This document shows positions 63,070-64,000 of a stretch of DNA of 64,000 bases, piece by piece. The notes beneath the pieces were generated by a model. That model was given only the letters and a program-made list of their open reading frames with translations. It made no database searches and was not told the DNA's origin. The position numbers and the translations under genes are program-made. This stretch comes from Ewingella sp963519305 (GTDB taxonomy: Bacteria > Pseudomonadota > Gammaproteobacteria > Enterobacterales > Enterobacteriaceae): NCBI GenBank assembly GCA_963519305.1, contig CAUQMS010000011.1, positions 1-64,000 on the forward strand, written 5' to 3'. Position 1 is the stretch's first letter. Each line of letters starts with the position of its first letter.

Positions 63070-63768
63070 ATGCGCATTCTGCTGATAGAAGACGATAAGA
63101 TGATCGGCGACGGTATCCGCGCCGGGCTGGGAAAGCTGGGCTTTACGCTCGACTGGTTCACCGACGGACTGGTCGGCAAAGCGGCGCTCGACAGCGCACC
63201 TTATGACGCTGTGATCCTCGATCTCAGCCTGCCCGGCATGGACGGTATGCAGCTGCTTAAAGAGTGGCGTCAGGCTGGAAAAGATACGCCGGTGCTGATC
63301 CTCACCGCCCGTGATGCCCTTGAACAGCGGGTAGGCGGGTTACAGGCCGGAGCCGACGATTATCTGTGTAAGCCGTTTGCGCTGGTGGAAGTAGCAGCAC
63401 GTTTGCAGGCGCTGATCCGCCGCCGCCACGGGCAAATCACGCCAAAAATAACCCACGGCATTCTGGAGTTCGACCCGGCGCTGCGCAGCGTGGCGATCAA
63501 TGGCCAACCGGTGGTGCTGACCCCGCGTGAAATCACGGTGCTGGAGCTGTTTCTCAACAATAAAGGCCGGGTATTGCCGCGTCCGCTGATTCAGGAAAAA
63601 CTCTATAACTGGGATGATGAAGTCAGCAGCAACGCCGTCGAAGTGCATATTCACCATCTGCGCAAAAAGCTGGGCAACGGTTTTATCCGCACCGTTCACG
63701 GCGTCGGTTATACGCTGGGGGACGCCGTGACAGAAGCGACAGATAACGCGGCCGGAGAAAGTGTGTGA
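63070..63768 (+). CDS. qseB: Response regulator QseB
   Basis: OmpR/PhoB-family regulator, 232 residues. Receiver domain 1-115: acidic pocket EDD at 7-9, phospho-acceptor Asp51 in VILDLSLPGMDG, Thr in LTARDA and Lys of LCKPFAL near 102. Winged-helix domain about 125-220 (LTPREITVLELFL, EVHIHHLRKKLG, IRTVHGVGYTLG). Agreement with E. coli QseB extends to GADDYLCKPFAL and IQEKLYNWDDE. The close paralogue PmrA cannot be excluded entirely. Overlaps qseC by 4 bp. Confidence 0.88.
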   Translation: MRILLIEDDKMIGDGIRAGLGKLGFTLDWFTDGLVGKAALDSAPYDAVILDLSLPGMDGMQLLKEWRQAGKDTPVLILTARDALEQRVGGLQAGADDYLCKPFALVEVAARLQALIRRRHGQITPKITHGILEFDPALRSVAINGQPVVLTPREITVLELFLNNKGRVLPRPLIQEKLYNWDDEVSSNAVEVHIHHLRKKLGNGFIRTVHGVGYTLGDAVTEATDNAAGESV

Positions 63769-64000
63769 AGCAACGTTTCAGAAATCTCAGCCTGCGTCTG
63801 CGCCTGATCCTGCTGTTTGGCATGTTGGCGCTGGTCACCTGGCTGGTGGCGTCGGCCGTGGCCTGGCATCAGACCCGACACAACATCAACGAAGTCTTTG
63901 ATACGCAACAGATGCTGTTCGCTAAGCGTCTGGCCGCCACCGGCGTGGGCGATATTTTGCTGCAAAATCATGAAGTGCGCCTGCCCGAGACTAAAAAACT
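63765..64000 (+). CDS. qseC: Sensor kinase QseC, N-terminal part (partial)
   Basis: Starts with GTG inside the qseB stop (GTGA) and runs off the window after 78 codons. Visible are LSLRLRLILLFGMLALVTWL, a first membrane helix, and the start of the periplasmic sensor (AWHQTRHNINEVFDTQQMLF then AKRL). This matches the E. coli QseC N-terminus. The kinase core lies outside the window. Confidence 0.85.
   Translation, partial: MKQRFRNLSLRLRLILLFGMLALVTWLVASAVAWHQTRHNINEVFDTQQMLFAKRLAATGVGDILLQNHEVRLPETKK

Overview
The window is a chromosomal segment of a gamma-proteobacterium of the order Enterobacterales. The proteins are close to Escherichia coli, and gene order follows the E. coli mraY-to-panB region almost gene for gene. 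The DUF721 gene beside secM, gutQ beside cueO and qseBC after panB point to a Yersiniaceae-type genome such as Rahnella, Serratia or Ewingella. This placement rests on gene content and order, not on a search.

Backbone, left to right. 1-10442 is the division and cell-wall (dcw) cluster: end of mraY, murD, ftsW, murG, murC, ddlB, ftsQ, ftsA, ftsZ, lpxC. 10455-14351 holds an inverted dciA-like gene, secM and secA. 14444-23794 holds mutT, yacG, zapD, coaE, guaC, the hofC-hofB-ppdD type IV pilus operon, nadC, ampD and ampE. 26466-35407 is aroP plus the pyruvate dehydrogenase operon pdhR-aceE-aceF-lpd, with recognisable TyrR and PdhR operators. 37001-39598 is acnB. 45952-50813 contains yacL, a yddG-type exporter, an outer-membrane barrel, speD-speE and yacC. 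50988-54258 is cueO (behind a CueR-type promoter), gutQ and hpt. 58101-64000 is can, yadG-yadH, panD-panC-panB, qseB and the start of qseC.

Accessory insertions interrupt this backbone: (i) a GPH transporter plus GH43 glycosidase operon between ampE and aroP; (ii) an orphan LamG-like gene in AT-rich DNA between lpd and acnB; (iii) a giant invasin/intimin-type inverse autotransporter between acnB and yacL, broken by two in-frame TAG codons and carrying a near-identical ~0.9-kb tandem duplication; (iv) yddG and an unknown outer-membrane barrel between yacL and speD; (v) a ~3.7-kb island between hpt and can, flanked by 38/39-bp near-identical direct repeats.

The hpt-can island is the most interesting part. 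It contains remnants of a P2-like prophage (a shortened baseplate gene V and a fragment of tail gene R, in P2 order), a TetR regulator divergent from a DHFR/RibD-fold enzyme, and a three-gene module: an unknown 230-residue protein, a 62-residue two-helix membrane protein, and an orphan type VI secretion Hcp. The module looks like a T6SS antibacterial effector with its immunity protein and carrier. Its plan resembles the Ssp6/Sip6 pore-forming pair of Serratia, but that is a hypothesis from layout and size.
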